From the NCBI RefSeq assembly GCF_020521235.1, contig NZ_BLAY01000081.1, positions 1 to 44,559 of the forward strand: DNA of 44,559 bases, in the 5' to 3' direction. This document shows positions 1 through 9,686 of this stretch, one piece after another. A program made the position numbers and the translations under genes. The stretch comes from Microseira wollei NIES-4236. GTDB taxonomy: Bacteria > Cyanobacteriota > Cyanobacteriia > Cyanobacteriales > Aerosakkonemataceae. The first letter of the stretch is position 1. Every line of letters begins with the position of its first letter. The notes beneath the pieces are model-generated. The model did no database searches. It saw nothing but the letters and a program-made list of their open reading frames with translations, and was not told the origin of the DNA.

Positions 1-495
1 CTTGTCCCTTTTTGTTGTTTTTTGCCAGTAGGGACAAGGCATCAGTCAGTTTTGTGCCATTCCTCCAAGTTTTTTGGCTGCCTTGTCCCTTTTTGTTGTT
101 TTTTGCCAGTAGGGACAAGGCATCAGTAAGTTTTGTGCCATTCCTCCAAGTTTTTTGGCTGCCTTGTCCCTTTTTGTTGTTTTTTGCCAGTAGGGACAAG
201 GCATCAGTCAGTTTTGTGCCATTCCTCCAAGTTTTTTGGCTGCCTTGTCCCTTTTTGTTGTTTTTTGCCAGTAGGGACAAGGCATCAGTAAGTTTTGTGC
301 CATTCCTCCAAGTTTTTTGGCTGCCTTGTCCCTTTTTGTTGTTTTTTGCCAGTAGGGACAACGCATCAGTCAGTTTTGTGCCATTCCTCCAAGTTTTTTG
401 GCTGCCTTGTCCCTTTTTGTTGTTTTTTGCCAGTAGGGACAAGGCATCAGTAAATTTTGTCCCATTACTCCAAGTTTTTTGGCTGCCTTGTCCCT
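1..495. repeat. 81-bp tandem hairpin minisatellite, six copies
   Basis: Six near-identical 81-bp units start at about 1, 82, 163, 244, 325 and 406; the array is cut by the window edge. Each unit opens with CTTGTCCCT and carries the complement AGGGACAAG about 20 nt later, so every unit can form a 9-bp hairpin. Units alternate between CATCAGTCAG (1, 3, 5) and CATCAGTAAG/AA (2, 4, 6), showing a 162-bp higher-order period. Because 81 is divisible by three one frame stays open throughout, but the predicted peptide is just the repeat; I treat it as non-coding. Confidence 0.9.
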
Positions 496-543
496 ACCCC
501 CGTTGATTTGATTGAAAATGCCTATAATAGCTAATCAAAAAAA

Positions 544-594
544 CAATTAGCAATTAGCAATTAGCAATTAGCAATTAGCAATTAGCAATTAGCT
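544..594. repeat. Heptamer array (CAATTAG)n
   Basis: About seven head-to-tail copies of the heptamer CAATTAG lie directly against the 3' end of the minus-strand gene at 589. The last copy overlaps that gene's stop codon (TTA at 589-591 on the plus strand). This is the short tandemly repeated repetitive type common in cyanobacteria. Confidence 0.9.
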
Positions 595-1152
595 CACTTC
601 AGGCCAAAGGCGTTCTAATTGATACCGCCATGCTGACATTGTTTCTTCGCGTCCGGCTGAACCTTGATTAATGTCGCCCATGAGTCCTTCTTCGTAGAAA
701 CGATCTAGAGTTTGGAGTGTGGCTTCTAGGGTTTGTCCTTGCTGCTTGGCAGCCTTGATAATTTGACGGATACGACTTTCTACAAGCTGGTTGAAGAAGT
801 CAGATATACCCCTTTGGTGCAACGACAAAAGTTGGGTTACGGCAGAGTCGAAGTCAACAGAAGTCAGACTTTCGCAACTGTGTTGAAATACACCCCATAA
901 AACTCCTTGATACAAAGCGTAGCGGGTTTCTAGGGTTGTGTCAAAGTTGGCCTCTAAAAGTTGTTCGAGGAAAGGTTGAGCTGCTTGTGCTGAAGTGATG
1001 GGGATTAAGAGTCGCAGCCAAGATTGGTCGTCTGAAAGTAATACTAACAGGCGTAAAGAAGGCGTGTCTACCTGCCAGGAGTTGGGAGCGTTCGCTTGCA
1101 AATCCGCTCCAAATAATTCCGCGAGCTTACTACCAATTTCTGCCGGTGTCAT
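589..1152 (-). CDS. Conserved hypothetical protein, 187 aa
   Basis: The protein is 187 residues, soluble and acidic, with no signal peptide or membrane segment. The N-terminal part alternates helix and strand (a helix near residues 3-15, then strands around LRLLVLLS and WLRLLIPI), and the C-terminal third (about 120-185) is helical and charged. The first half is vaguely like the CesT/YbjN chaperone fold, but this is a weak impression, and I do not recognise a named family. The ATG at 1152 is the only reasonable start. The TAA stop lies within the adjoining heptamer repeat, so the original 3' end may have been changed by repeat insertion. It is a single gene, with about 350 bp of repeats separating it from the next gene on the same strand. 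Confidence 0.7.
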   Translation of the reverse strand: MTPAEIGSKLAELFGADLQANAPNSWQVDTPSLRLLVLLSDDQSWLRLLIPITSAQAAQPFLEQLLEANFDTTLETRYALYQGVLWGVFQHSCESLTSVDFDSAVTQLLSLHQRGISDFFNQLVESRIRQIIKAAKQQGQTLEATLQTLDRFYEEGLMGDINQGSAGREETMSAWRYQLERLWPEVS

Positions 1153-1506
1153 AAGTAGGTATTGTTTTTGATTTCAAAACTGACGCAAACACCAAAGTTT
1201 TTCTGAAAAATCGTCGCTTTGTCACCATAAATTTACCCAGAAACAAAGGTGATATCAAATCCGGTTGCATCGGAATGATCGGCCTTTCTTGGTAATTGGT
1301 AATTGCGAGCTTGCTAATTGCTAATTGCTCCTAGAGGTCGTAATTCCTTAGCAACGGTCAACGATATGATAGGTTCGTCGTCCAATAAGAAGCCCCCGAC
1401 CTCTGCCGGGGGATAGAAATTTTAGATGGATTATTGGTTGACGGCTCGGTTTACCAAATTTTGGATTTTCACCAATCTCCTCCAATCCAAAATCTAAAAT
1501 CTAAAA
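1153..1506. other. Gene-free stretch holding three repeat relics
   Basis: No gene is seen. At about 1175-1245 is a diverged copy of the dispersed element whose core reads GAAAAATCGTCG. At 1251-1284 begins a copy of the GATATCAAATCCGGTTGCATC element also found at 38329, followed by heptamers (1292-1330). At 1389-1412 is a CCCCCG...CGGGGG hairpin resembling the end hairpins of IS200/IS605-type elements. The stretch ends in TTTTAGA-type repeats that abut the stop of the next gene. Confidence 0.6.
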
Positions 1507-3912
1507 TTAGGAGAACCATTCTTGAACGGCTTCTGCCTTAGTATTGGTATTTCGCGATGGAGTTTCGCGCTTAAAGTTCATGTGAATCGAACGGTTTTGC
1601 TCCCCATCCGACGCAACTGCCACAATCGGGAAGTCAATTACACCATCCTGGAACGACAGCTGGAAGCGGAACGTACCATCGGGATTCAGTTTAATTGGAC
1701 GACCACCAATCGTCACGGTAGCATCGGGTTCCGTCGCACCGTAAACAATCAGTTCAGCATCAGCAATCAGCCAGAACTGACGCGGCATCGCGTAGGAACT
1801 GAGCGCGTGAGAGCTGACTTCGTAGGAACTCACCGCGTAAGAACTGAGCGCGTAAGAACTTTCCGGCACCGAGTAGGAGCCAACTTCGTAAGAACTTACC
1901 GCGTAAGAACTGATCGGCACCGAGTAGGAGCCGACTTCGTAGGAACTTACTGCGTAAGAACTGACTGGTATGGCGTAGCTGCTGACAGCGTAAGAACTTA
2001 CCGGCACTGAGTAAGAGCCAACTTCGTAAGAACTTACCGCGTAAGAACTTACCGGCACTGAATAAGACCCGACTTCGTAAGAACTTACCGCGTAAGAACT
2101 TACCGGCACTGAATAAGAGCCAACTTCGTAGGAACTGACCGCGTAAGAACTGATTGGTACGGCATAGCTGCTAACGCCGTAGGAACTGACTGCCGGGACG
2201 TAAGAACTAACGCCGTAGGAACTGACTGCTGGAACGTAAGAACTTACCGCGTAAGAACTGACCGGCACTGAATAAGAGCCAACTTCGTAGGAACTGACCG
2301 CGTAAGAACTTACTGGCACCCCATAGCTGCTAACCCCGTAGGAACTGACTGCCGGGACGTAAGAACTAACGCCGTAGGAACTGACTGCTGGGACGTAAGA
2401 ACTGACAGCGTAAGAACTGACCGGCACTGAATAAGAGCCAACTTCGTAGGAACTCACCGCGTAAGAACTTACTGGCACCCCATAGCTGCTAACCCCGTAG
2501 GAACTGACTGCTGGAACGTAAGAACTAACGCCGTAGGAACTTACTGCTGGAACGTAAGAACTAACGCCGTAGGAACTTACTGCTGCAACGTAAGAACTAA
2601 CACCGTAGGAACTTACTGCTGGAACGTAGCTGCTAACTACCTCATAGGAGCTGACTGCCGGGACATAGCTGCTGACTGCGTAAGAACTGACGCCGTAGGA
2701 ACTTACTGCTGGAACGTAGGAACTAACGCCGTAGGAACTGACTGCTGGAACGTAGCTGCTGACGCCGTAGGAACTAACGCCGTAGGAACTTACGGCTGGA
2801 ACGTAGCTGCTGACGCCGTAGGAACTAACGCCGTAGGAACTTACGGCTGGAACGTAGCTGCTAACGCCGTAGGAACTAACGCCGTAGGAGCTAACCGCGG
2901 GGGCGTAAGAACTGACCCCGTAGGAACTGACCCCGTAGGAGCTAACCGCGGGGGCGTAAGAACTGACGCCGTAGGAACTGACCCCGTAGGAACTGACTGC
3001 TGGAAAGAAAGAGCTAACAGCGTAGGAGCTGACTTCATAGGAACTTACAGCGTAAGAACTAACTTCGTAGGAGCTTACGGCGTAGGAACTGACTCCCGAT
3101 ATAGAACCAGGGACTTGCTGCATGGAGCCGAACAGAGAACCGGCAATTCGTTTTGCTTCGGTGTCTGCGGCAGGGCCAAACATGTTGTCGATGGGACTTT
3201 GAACCACTGTTATCCGCTTGCTGGCTGGGTCTAGCTCCAGCAATGTTCGACCCCGCAGTTCTTCATCCCAAGAAACGGTGATGAATTGCTCTTCTACCCA
3301 GTCGGAGGGATAGAGCGGGGGAACGCGCACAGCTTCGGAACGAGCTAAAACGAGCCAGCGACCATCAGCAGTGCGGTAGCCAATATCGACTACGTAGTCG
3401 CGATCGCTCACTGGTACCGGCAAATACCATTCCCTTGCTAGCTCGTCGCAGGGATACTCCTGAATGCTATGGGGACTTTGGCTATCCAGGTTGATGTCGG
3501 TTACGTCGTACAACCGTAGGGCGATTTGTTGTCCCCCTGCTCGTCGCAGTTCTTCCTTGCAATCGTTCGGAATATCCCAATAAGCATAAGCCCATTGCGG
3601 ATCGCGAGGCAGGAGAACTATCTGGCTTTCACCATAACCACCAGGTAACTCGGCTAGCTCTTCATCGACCGATGAGAGGTCTTCACCAAAGTTATCTTCT
3701 TGACCCACTTCAAATTTTGTTGCTTCCACGGCTTCTTGTACCTCCTGCGTATTAGATTGACTCGGTGAAATTCTGCTGCTTTGTACTTCCTGTATCGCTG
3801 CCAGTAGTTGCGACTTTCTCATCCTGCTGTATCGAGAAATACCACACTCACTGGCTACTCTACGTAGTTGCCGCAGGGTCATTTCTTCTAAAGGTGGGCG
3901 TTCTTTTGCCAT
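1507..3912 (-). CDS. DUF4912 protein with giant Ser-Ser-Tyr repeat
   Basis: This 801-residue protein has four parts. Residues 8-45 resemble the Rho N-terminal/SAP-like helical motif (TLRQLRRVASECGIS). Residues 95-220 form a DUF4912 domain (IVLLPRDPQWAYAYWDIP, then an immunoglobulin-like strand pattern). Residues 273-708 are an uninterrupted low-complexity array, mostly AVSSY, GVSSY, EVSSY and VPAVSSY, with close to 67 SSY and seven GSY triplets. Residues 709-801 are a compact C-terminal segment (FWLIADAELIVYGATEP, GGRPIKLNPDGTFRF) typical of cyanobacterial DUF4912 proteins. No signal peptide is seen. The function is unknown; the SAP-like start suggests nucleic-acid contact, by inference only. 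The array is a DNA minisatellite (1789-3096) and makes the protein roughly twice the length expected of the family. The TAA stop borders a dispersed repeat. Confidence 0.85.
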   Translation of the reverse strand: MAKERPPLEEMTLRQLRRVASECGISRYSRMRKSQLLAAIQEVQSSRISPSQSNTQEVQEAVEATKFEVGQEDNFGEDLSSVDEELAELPGGYGESQIVLLPRDPQWAYAYWDIPNDCKEELRRAGGQQIALRLYDVTDINLDSQSPHSIQEYPCDELAREWYLPVPVSDRDYVVDIGYRTADGRWLVLARSEAVRVPPLYPSDWVEEQFITVSWDEELRGRTLLELDPASKRITVVQSPIDNMFGPAADTEAKRIAGSLFGSMQQVPGSISGVSSYAVSSYEVSSYAVSSYEVSSYAVSSFFPAVSSYGVSSYGVSSYAPAVSSYGVSSYGVSSYAPAVSSYGVSSYGVSSYVPAVSSYGVSSYGVSSYVPAVSSYGVSSYGVSSYVPAVSSYGVSSYVPAVSSYGVSSYAVSSYVPAVSSYEVVSSYVPAVSSYGVSSYVAAVSSYGVSSYVPAVSSYGVSSYVPAVSSYGVSSYGVPVSSYAVSSYEVGSYSVPVSSYAVSSYVPAVSSYGVSSYVPAVSSYGVSSYGVPVSSYAVSSYEVGSYSVPVSSYAVSSYVPAVSSYGVSSYVPAVSSYGVSSYAVPISSYAVSSYEVGSYSVPVSSYAVSSYEVGSYSVPVSSYAVSSYEVGSYSVPVSSYAVSSYAIPVSSYAVSSYEVGSYSVPISSYAVSSYEVGSYSVPESSYALSSYAVSSYEVSSHALSSYAMPRQFWLIADAELIVYGATEPDATVTIGGRPIKLNPDGTFRFQLSFQDGVIDFPIVAVASDGEQNRSIHMNFKRETPSRNTNTKAEAVQEWFS

Positions 3913-4363
3913 AAATGCGTTCTCCAGTACTTTGAGTAACAGCTATGTCTTGCCTTTTTGAGTATGTTCGGAGTCAAAATATTGCTTTTCTCTCAACGCT
4001 ACATTTTTGGATAGCTCTGCCCATTTTTTCTGGGAAGCGATGTGGCTATTTCCGGCTGCTACGTTTGAGCTGAACTCCAGCAAAAAGCTCTCTCTCTCAA
4101 GCGAGACTGCGTTCATTTGACACCAGCAACACTCCGAAGACACGTGGGCATTTGCTCTTGTGTGATTTGCGATTTGTTAAGAACATGTTGCAGAAAAGTC
4201 CTCGATCAGGTCAAGAGGTGTGTCGGGCGATTATGAGTAGATCTACGCTTTTATAGGGAAATCGGGGATCGTTTTGTCATGATTTGTTAACAAAGCCGCC
4301 AAAACCCCTGGCCAGAATATCAAGATTTCTTGACAAAGCAGCGAGGTCAAGAAACCCGGTTGT
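3913..4363. other. Gene-poor region upstream of the DUF4912 gene
   Basis: This is the upstream region of the DUF4912 gene and the downstream region of the transporter gene. A 66-codon frame at 3943-4143 (minus) lacks recognisable features and I do not call it. A short GAAACCCGGTTGTTTAGAAA relic of the dispersed GAAACCCGG family abuts the end of the transporter gene near 4350-4370. I see no clear promoter. Confidence 0.5.
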
Positions 4364-5326
4364 TTAGAAAAACCTTCTGTGTGAGCCAAACAAAAACAGC
4401 CAGAGAGGAATCATCAGCAGTAGCATTACGGTGGATAGGAAGATACTGCTGGCAATCAACTCTCGGTCGAGGTCGTATTCTTCTGCCAAAATCAAGCCCA
4501 TAAACGCACTAGGCATCCCTGACATCAAAACCAACGCCAAGCAGGGGTCGCCGCCAATTCCCAACAGAGTCGTCCCTATGGCAATGAGTCCTGGCACGAT
4601 CGCAACTCTTAAGCTACTGGGAATCAGCGCCATCCGAAAACTTTTCCACCCGGAGATTTGCGCCAGTCGTATCCCGATCAGCAGAAAGGCACCGCAACTG
4701 ACAACTCCAATCGAAGCTTCGAGTCCAGATTCAATAAAATGAGGAAATTCAATCGATTTAGTGAAATAGCCCAAGATAAACGTCCACAGGCAAGGCATAA
4801 TCAATAAATCGCGCAGGTTAAGCCACCAGCGATGCTCGCTATGGGACCGACCAAAATAACTGGCAACTAGAACGCCAAAAACATAGGGGCCAAAAAGGTT
4901 GTGAGCTATGCTGTAGAAGACTGCTACATTCAGGGAGTCGGACTGGATTAAATAAGGAGCGATCGCTAACCCCACAAACCCGGTGTTTCCCAGCATCGCT
5001 GCCAAGATAAAACTACCCTGGCGCGATCGATTAAACCAGCTCTGATTCGGCTTTGGTAAAGCTGGACTCCGCAATAGTTGCCAGCATAAGCAAGACAGTC
5101 CCAGTCCCAAGGTTAAGGCTACTAACGTCACCAAGGGCGCTAACCCCCAATTCCCAGAAAAGTTCGTCTGTCGAGCTAGTGCCAGAATTTCTATCGGTAC
5201 GCCAACCCAATACAGCGCGCGCCCCAACCACCGAGGCAGCGCCTTTGGTATAAACCGAAACAGCAGTATTCCTAAACCCGTCCAGAGAATTAGAGGGGTA
5301 TAAATATCGAATAGCGTGTTAGTCAT
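4364..5326 (-). CDS. AEC (auxin efflux carrier) family transporter
   Basis: The protein has 320 residues and about ten hydrophobic segments, matching the AEC/BART family of membrane carriers. The N-terminal half has the family style (PLILWTGLGILLFRFIPKALPRWLGRALYWVGVPIEI), a conserved asparagine-glycine turn occurs in MLGNTGFVGLAIAP (about 112-125), and the second half ends in LVLMSGMPSAFMGLILAEEYDLD, a typical AEC signature where small residues break the helix. Family members export organic acids, malate or auxin-like compounds; the substrate here cannot be told. The ATG at 5326 is used. It is on the same strand as ftn2 but separated from it by 179 bp with repeats, so probably transcribed alone. 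Confidence 0.85.
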   Translation of the reverse strand: MTNTLFDIYTPLILWTGLGILLFRFIPKALPRWLGRALYWVGVPIEILALARQTNFSGNWGLAPLVTLVALTLGLGLSCLCWQLLRSPALPKPNQSWFNRSRQGSFILAAMLGNTGFVGLAIAPYLIQSDSLNVAVFYSIAHNLFGPYVFGVLVASYFGRSHSEHRWWLNLRDLLIMPCLWTFILGYFTKSIEFPHFIESGLEASIGVVSCGAFLLIGIRLAQISGWKSFRMALIPSSLRVAIVPGLIAIGTTLLGIGGDPCLALVLMSGMPSAFMGLILAEEYDLDRELIASSIFLSTVMLLLMIPLWLFLFGSHRRFF

Positions 5327-5505
5327 AGGTTACGAGTAGATGGTCATCAGTTGGCTTGCGATTCACGCGCACCATTTGGTTATAAATGAGACAAGGAAGA
5401 CCCTCGAAAGCAAGGAAGGGAAGGAAGACAAGGGAGGTTCTTCCCTACCACCAACTACTGACCATCGCACCCAAGAACAGCTGATTGCTGACTACTGAGG
5501 AAAGG

Positions 5506-7974
5506 CTACTTTAAAACAGTCATATCCCGGATGAACCACCGACCGTTTTGGCGCACCAAGTCATACCGAACCCGCAGATTAGAATCGTAAGATTCTTTCC
5601 GCACTAATCGATCGCCTCTGTAGTGTTTGGCAACTTCGCGTACCTGTGCTTCTACTTTGGGTTGATTTTCATCGCCCTGGGGGATCTGGATCGAATTTTT
5701 TGCAATCGTATGCTCGAACTCGCGATGCCAGTTGTTTTTCCTTGCCGTGCCAGCGATCCCTTCCCATCGCGCCAGCGCTGGGTTGACTAATATTTGAGCT
5801 AATCGATCGATTTCGTGGTTAGACCCAAACGCTTCTTTTTTACGATCTAACCAGGTCTGAATCACTTGTTCGGCAACTGCTTCTGTGATTGGTCCCGATG
5901 CAGTTAATGGATCTCTGGCAATTGCGGACGATTCTAACAAGGATTTATCGAGGCTTACCTCTAACTGTTCTCCTTTAACTGGCGATCGTGCTTGTGGTAA
6001 ATTTCTGTTGATCGCTGCGATGGCTTGGATCAACAAAAATAGCAGTACTCCAATGCCCAACACGCCACCCAAGAGCAATATCAGCCGCTTTTGTTTAGCT
6101 GCCCTTGACGAACTGCCAGCCGGTGACACCAAGTTGCGCCAACCCCTTGACAAATTCTCCAGATTCTGTTTTAGCCATCGATTCGTGCGGCCTCGCCTGC
6201 CGCGTCTGGTGGAAGACCCACCGGGTCGATGCTGCAACGCTGCTGTTGTGGCACCGCTTGGTGGCGTTGGTTGGCGTAAGGGAGCCCCTGGATCGAAGGT
6301 AACCGATTCCCTGATCGGAGCGCCGACGCTAGAGGCTGGCATCCCTTCCCCAGGGTAAGTTTCCCTTTGGTTGGCTGCCCCTATTGAACCATTTGCCACG
6401 CGCTCAGCAGTAGGCAGCGGTGTTTGAGGCATCGAAGCACCAGCTTTTCCTAACAAGGCGCTCAGAGTTGCTTCGCCGGATCCAGATAAGGGGGTCGAGG
6501 AGGTGCGAGGCAAGTTTGTCTTGATGTCTGATCCGATTTGGGTACTCAAGCGGGATTCAATTAAAGCTTGAGTTCGCTGCATCTGAGATTTCAGACGTTC
6601 GATTGCTTCCCGTTCCGCTTGAGTGGTGGATGGGGATGCTGTTGGGGTGGATATCCGGTCAGTAGCGATCGCTTCCCACTGGTTAGTTGCTTGTGTGTCT
6701 TTTGGCAGCGATTCCAGTGCCGTCTGCACGCGATCGTCGGCGAAGTAATCTTTTAAAGAAACTTGTTGCTCTGCCAAGTCGCGGAAGTGAGGAAACACTT
6801 CTTCCTGCAACCAACGTTCGCTATAAAGGCACAGTCCCGGCAACAAATCCGGTGCCCCTTGGGAATGTTCGCGAATAAAAGCTAAAGCCTCATATTCAAA
6901 AGACAACTCCAAAGCGCGAGATGCTTCGTCGGTTTGTCCCAAAAGCAGGGCGCAGATCGATTGCTCGAGATATACATCTTGGCGTTTGCCCAGACGCATT
7001 AGCAGCACCTTGGCGCGCCCGATCAGTTCTGGCTGTCGCTGGGTAAAACCGCGTGCCAAGAGCGCATACACTGCTAAATAAGTAGCTACTGCCGAAGGAC
7101 GACGGGCTTCTTCTTCAAACAAAGCCTGCTGCTCGGCGCTGGTGAGATAGACGCGCAACTGCTGGATAAAGCGGAGAAAGTTTTCCTTGTTTAACCCGGA
7201 TTGATCGTTGCCTGCACCATCGATGCCGCCGCGTTCGACTAGCATTTCTTGTAACAGCAGCACTCCTTTGCGTCGCTCTTGGGTTTCTTCCAATGGCAGT
7301 GCTAGCAATTCTAATATTCTGTAAGGACGTAGCTTATAGAGGTCCGATTGGATTTCGCCTCGGACGCCAGCAAATAAACCTTCGCGTAATAGCAATTCTT
7401 GACCGCCGTTTAGAGTTGCAGCGGCATCTTCGTACCGGCGTTGCTGCCATTGCTCGCGCCCCAATTCTAAACAGGCTAGGGCGACGGTTAAAACCATGTC
7501 TGCTCTGGCAATTTTGGGTTCGCCAAACCTGCCGGTTTCGATTTCGGTTGAGGAACTGCTCAGATAGGAGCGACCTAAATGCAAGACCAGTTCGTATTCT
7601 CCCAATTCTTGCAGAATCAGCAAGGCTCCCAAAAACTCTTCGTCAGAAATATCGATACTGGGAGGTTCGGGGTAAGCATTTGGTTCCACCGATGCAGCAC
7701 CAGTAGCCGGTGTCGTTGGCGACTCGGTTCGTTGTGGGGAATCACTCGCGTAGGTTTTGGTGAAGAAACTGGCATCGTAGGCGCTACGCTGTTCTGGATC
7801 GGCAAGAACCCCATAGGCTTCGTCGAGCAGTTGTTTGCGAGCAAGAATAGCGAGTTCTGAATATTCGCGTCGCGGCAGTTGTTGGACGCGATCGCGATAT
7901 GCTTGCTGCAACTGTTCTGTACTTGCCTGAATCGGTAGACCCAGAATTCGATAATAGTCAAGTGGTATACGCAC
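5506..7974 (-). CDS. ftn2: Cell division protein Ftn2/ZipN (ARC6 homologue)
   Basis: The 822-residue protein has the ARC6/Ftn2 architecture. Residues 1-70 are a J-like domain (DYYRILGLPIQASTEQLQQAYRDR) in which the HPD tripeptide of true DnaJ proteins is absent, as usual for this family. A long helical cytoplasmic region follows (about 110-420), then a Ser/Pro/Thr-rich linker (about 430-620), a single transmembrane segment at about 630-655, and a C-terminal IMS-type domain (about 696-822, ending RQNGRWFIRDMTVLK). In cyanobacteria Ftn2/ZipN anchors the FtsZ ring to the membrane and recruits other divisome proteins. It is divergent from pdhA; the 278 bp between them must hold both promoters. 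Confidence 0.93.
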   Translation of the reverse strand: MRIPLDYYRILGLPIQASTEQLQQAYRDRVQQLPRREYSELAILARKQLLDEAYGVLADPEQRSAYDASFFTKTYASDSPQRTESPTTPATGAASVEPNAYPEPPSIDISDEEFLGALLILQELGEYELVLHLGRSYLSSSSTEIETGRFGEPKIARADMVLTVALACLELGREQWQQRRYEDAAATLNGGQELLLREGLFAGVRGEIQSDLYKLRPYRILELLALPLEETQERRKGVLLLQEMLVERGGIDGAGNDQSGLNKENFLRFIQQLRVYLTSAEQQALFEEEARRPSAVATYLAVYALLARGFTQRQPELIGRAKVLLMRLGKRQDVYLEQSICALLLGQTDEASRALELSFEYEALAFIREHSQGAPDLLPGLCLYSERWLQEEVFPHFRDLAEQQVSLKDYFADDRVQTALESLPKDTQATNQWEAIATDRISTPTASPSTTQAEREAIERLKSQMQRTQALIESRLSTQIGSDIKTNLPRTSSTPLSGSGEATLSALLGKAGASMPQTPLPTAERVANGSIGAANQRETYPGEGMPASSVGAPIRESVTFDPGAPLRQPTPPSGATTAALQHRPGGSSTRRGRRGRTNRWLKQNLENLSRGWRNLVSPAGSSSRAAKQKRLILLLGGVLGIGVLLFLLIQAIAAINRNLPQARSPVKGEQLEVSLDKSLLESSAIARDPLTASGPITEAVAEQVIQTWLDRKKEAFGSNHEIDRLAQILVNPALARWEGIAGTARKNNWHREFEHTIAKNSIQIPQGDENQPKVEAQVREVAKHYRGDRLVRKESYDSNLRVRYDLVRQNGRWFIRDMTVLK

Positions 7975-8252
7975 AGCCCACTTCCCTAACGGCGAACGAC
8001 TGAATTAGCTTATGGTATCATTGACACTCCCAAGACCAAAGTCAAGGGAATTCTTTGCATCCTCTCCCGCTCTTGCCCAGACTTGGAACCAAAGCAAGGG
8101 TTGAGGATCGGATCGCACGCCTATTGTAGCTAGTCCTAACTCTTCCCTTAAATTGGATGAGATATTGCTGCAAAATACACCAGGCTCCCGTTGGGGCCCG
8201 ATACTGGAAACAGATTTGACTTTGAGTCTTGCCGAAAGGATACAACAGATCG

Positions 8253-9287
8253 ATGGTTAAAGAACGAACCCTCCCAGTATTTCACGCTGCTTCCGCACAA
8301 ATTACCAAGGAAGAAGGACTGAAAATCTACGAAGACATGGTTTTGGGGCGCTTGTTTGAGGATAAGTGCGCCGAAATGTACTATCGGGGCAAAATGTTCG
8401 GTTTTGTCCACCTCTATAACGGTCAAGAAGCCGTATCTTCTGGCGTCATCAAAGCAATGCGCCCGGATGAAGATTACGTTTGCAGCACCTACCGCGACCA
8501 CGTCCACGCTTTGAGTGCTGGCGTAACGGCGCGGGAAGTGATGGCAGAATTATTTGGCAAGGCGACTGGTTGTTCTAAAGGTCGCGGCGGTTCGATGCAC
8601 ATGTTTTCTTCCCCCCATCGTCTGCTGGGGGGCTATGCCTTTGTTGCCGAGGGCATTCCCGTGGCGACGGGGGCGGCGTTTCAATCAAAATACCGCAAAG
8701 AAACGATGGGCGACGCCAGTGCCGACCAAGTAACGGCTTGCTTTTTTGGCGATGGCGCTTGCAATAACGGTCAGTTTTTCGAGTGCTTGAATATGGCGGC
8801 GCTGTGGAAGCTGCCAATTCTGTACGTTGTGGAAAATAATAAGTGGGCGATTGGCATGGCTCACGAACGCGCTACCAGCGATCCGGAAATTTACAAGAAA
8901 GCCCATGCCTTCGGGATGGCAGGGGTCGAGGTAGATGGGATGGACGCGCTGGCTGTATATACGGTGGCGAAAGAAGCGATCGCTCGCGCCCGTGCCGGTG
9001 AAGGACCTACCCTGATAGAAGCCCTCACCTACCGCTTCCGGGGTCACTCCCTCGCCGATCCAGATGAACTACGCTCTAAGGAAGAAAAGGAATTCTGGTT
9101 TACCCGCGATCCCATTAAAAAGTTCGCCGCCTACCTCACCGAGGAAAATTTAGCCACTGCTGAAGAACTCAAGGACATCGACCGCAAAATTCAAGCAGTT
9201 GTAGACGATGCGGTTCAGTTCGCCGAACAAAGCCCCGAACCCGACCCCAGCGAATTGTATCGCTTTGTGTTTGCGGAAGATGAGTAA
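8253..9287 (+). CDS. pdhA: Pyruvate dehydrogenase E1 component, alpha subunit
   Basis: The 344-residue protein is the alpha subunit of the E1 component of pyruvate dehydrogenase, which with thiamine diphosphate decarboxylates pyruvate to feed acetyl-CoA synthesis. The thiamine-diphosphate motif is intact ([20 protein letters not shown], ending in the ENN asparagine pair), and family signatures include [21 protein letters not shown] and the phosphorylation-loop-like [16 protein letters not shown] chose ATG 8253 because AAAGGA lies 12 nt upstream and the product starts [10 protein letters not shown]; an in-frame TTG at 8229 would add eight residues. The beta subunit is not adjacent, as is normal in cyanobacteria. 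The stop TAA at 9285-9287 is the first base triplet of a TAATTGC repeat. Confidence 0.95.
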   Translation: MVKERTLPVFHAASAQITKEEGLKIYEDMVLGRLFEDKCAEMYYRGKMFGFVHLYNGQEAVSSGVIKAMRPDEDYVCSTYRDHVHALSAGVTAREVMAELFGKATGCSKGRGGSMHMFSSPHRLLGGYAFVAEGIPVATGAAFQSKYRKETMGDASADQVTACFFGDGACNNGQFFECLNMAALWKLPILYVVENNKWAIGMAHERATSDPEIYKKAHAFGMAGVEVDGMDALAVYTVAKEAIARARAGEGPTLIEALTYRFRGHSLADPDELRSKEEKEFWFTRDPIKKFAAYLTEENLATAEELKDIDRKIQAVVDDAVQFAEQSPEPDPSELYRFVFAEDE

Positions 9288-9686
9288 TTGCTAATTGCTA
9301 ATTGCTAATTGCTAATGGGTAATTGGTAATTGCTTAAAATCTTAGCCATTACCGTCGTTCCCACGGCTTATGCCTGGGAACAGCATTAGCCATTAGCCAT
9401 TAGCCATGAGCCATGAGCCATGAGCCATGAGCCATGAGCCATGAGCCATTAGCCATTAGCCATGAGCCATGAGCCATGAGCCATGAGCCATGAGCCATGA
9501 GCCATGAGCCATGAGCCATGAGCCATGAGCCATGAGCCATGAGCCATGAGCCATGAGCCATGAGCCATGAGCCATGAGCCATGAGCCATTAGCCATTAGC
9601 CATGAGCCATGAGCCATTAGCCATTAGCCATGAGCCATGAGCCATGAGCCATTAGCCATTAGCCATTAGCCATGAGCCATTAGCCA
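9288..9686. repeat. Heptamer arrays incl. about 43 copies of CATKAGC
   Basis: A (TAATTGC)n arm starts at the pdhA stop (9285-9335), then a palindrome with GTTCCCA...TGGGAAC (9357-9382), then about 43 head-to-tail heptamers CATTAGC or CATGAGC (9384-9686). The right array runs in inverted orientation relative to the left arm. The long frame on the minus strand that reads MAHGSWL over and over is this repeat, not a gene. The last copy runs into the stop codon of the aldo/keto reductase gene. Confidence 0.95.

Noticed and set aside
12-506. 164-codon open frame through the 81-bp array
   Set aside because: It is open only because 81 is divisible by three; the product is a repeated translation of non-coding hairpin units with no start signal.
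1389-1412. Complete IS200/IS605 element
   Set aside because: Only a single end-like hairpin is present, with no transposase or TnpB reading frame near it.
1522-2010. Plus-strand frame opposite the SSY array
   Set aside because: A shadow of the repeat on the other strand.
3943-4143. 66-codon minus-strand frame upstream of the DUF4912 gene
   Set aside because: No ribosome binding site, no recognisable domain and odd composition.
9400-9582. Minus-strand frame repeating MAHGSWL
   Set aside because: Direct translation of the CATGAGC heptamers.
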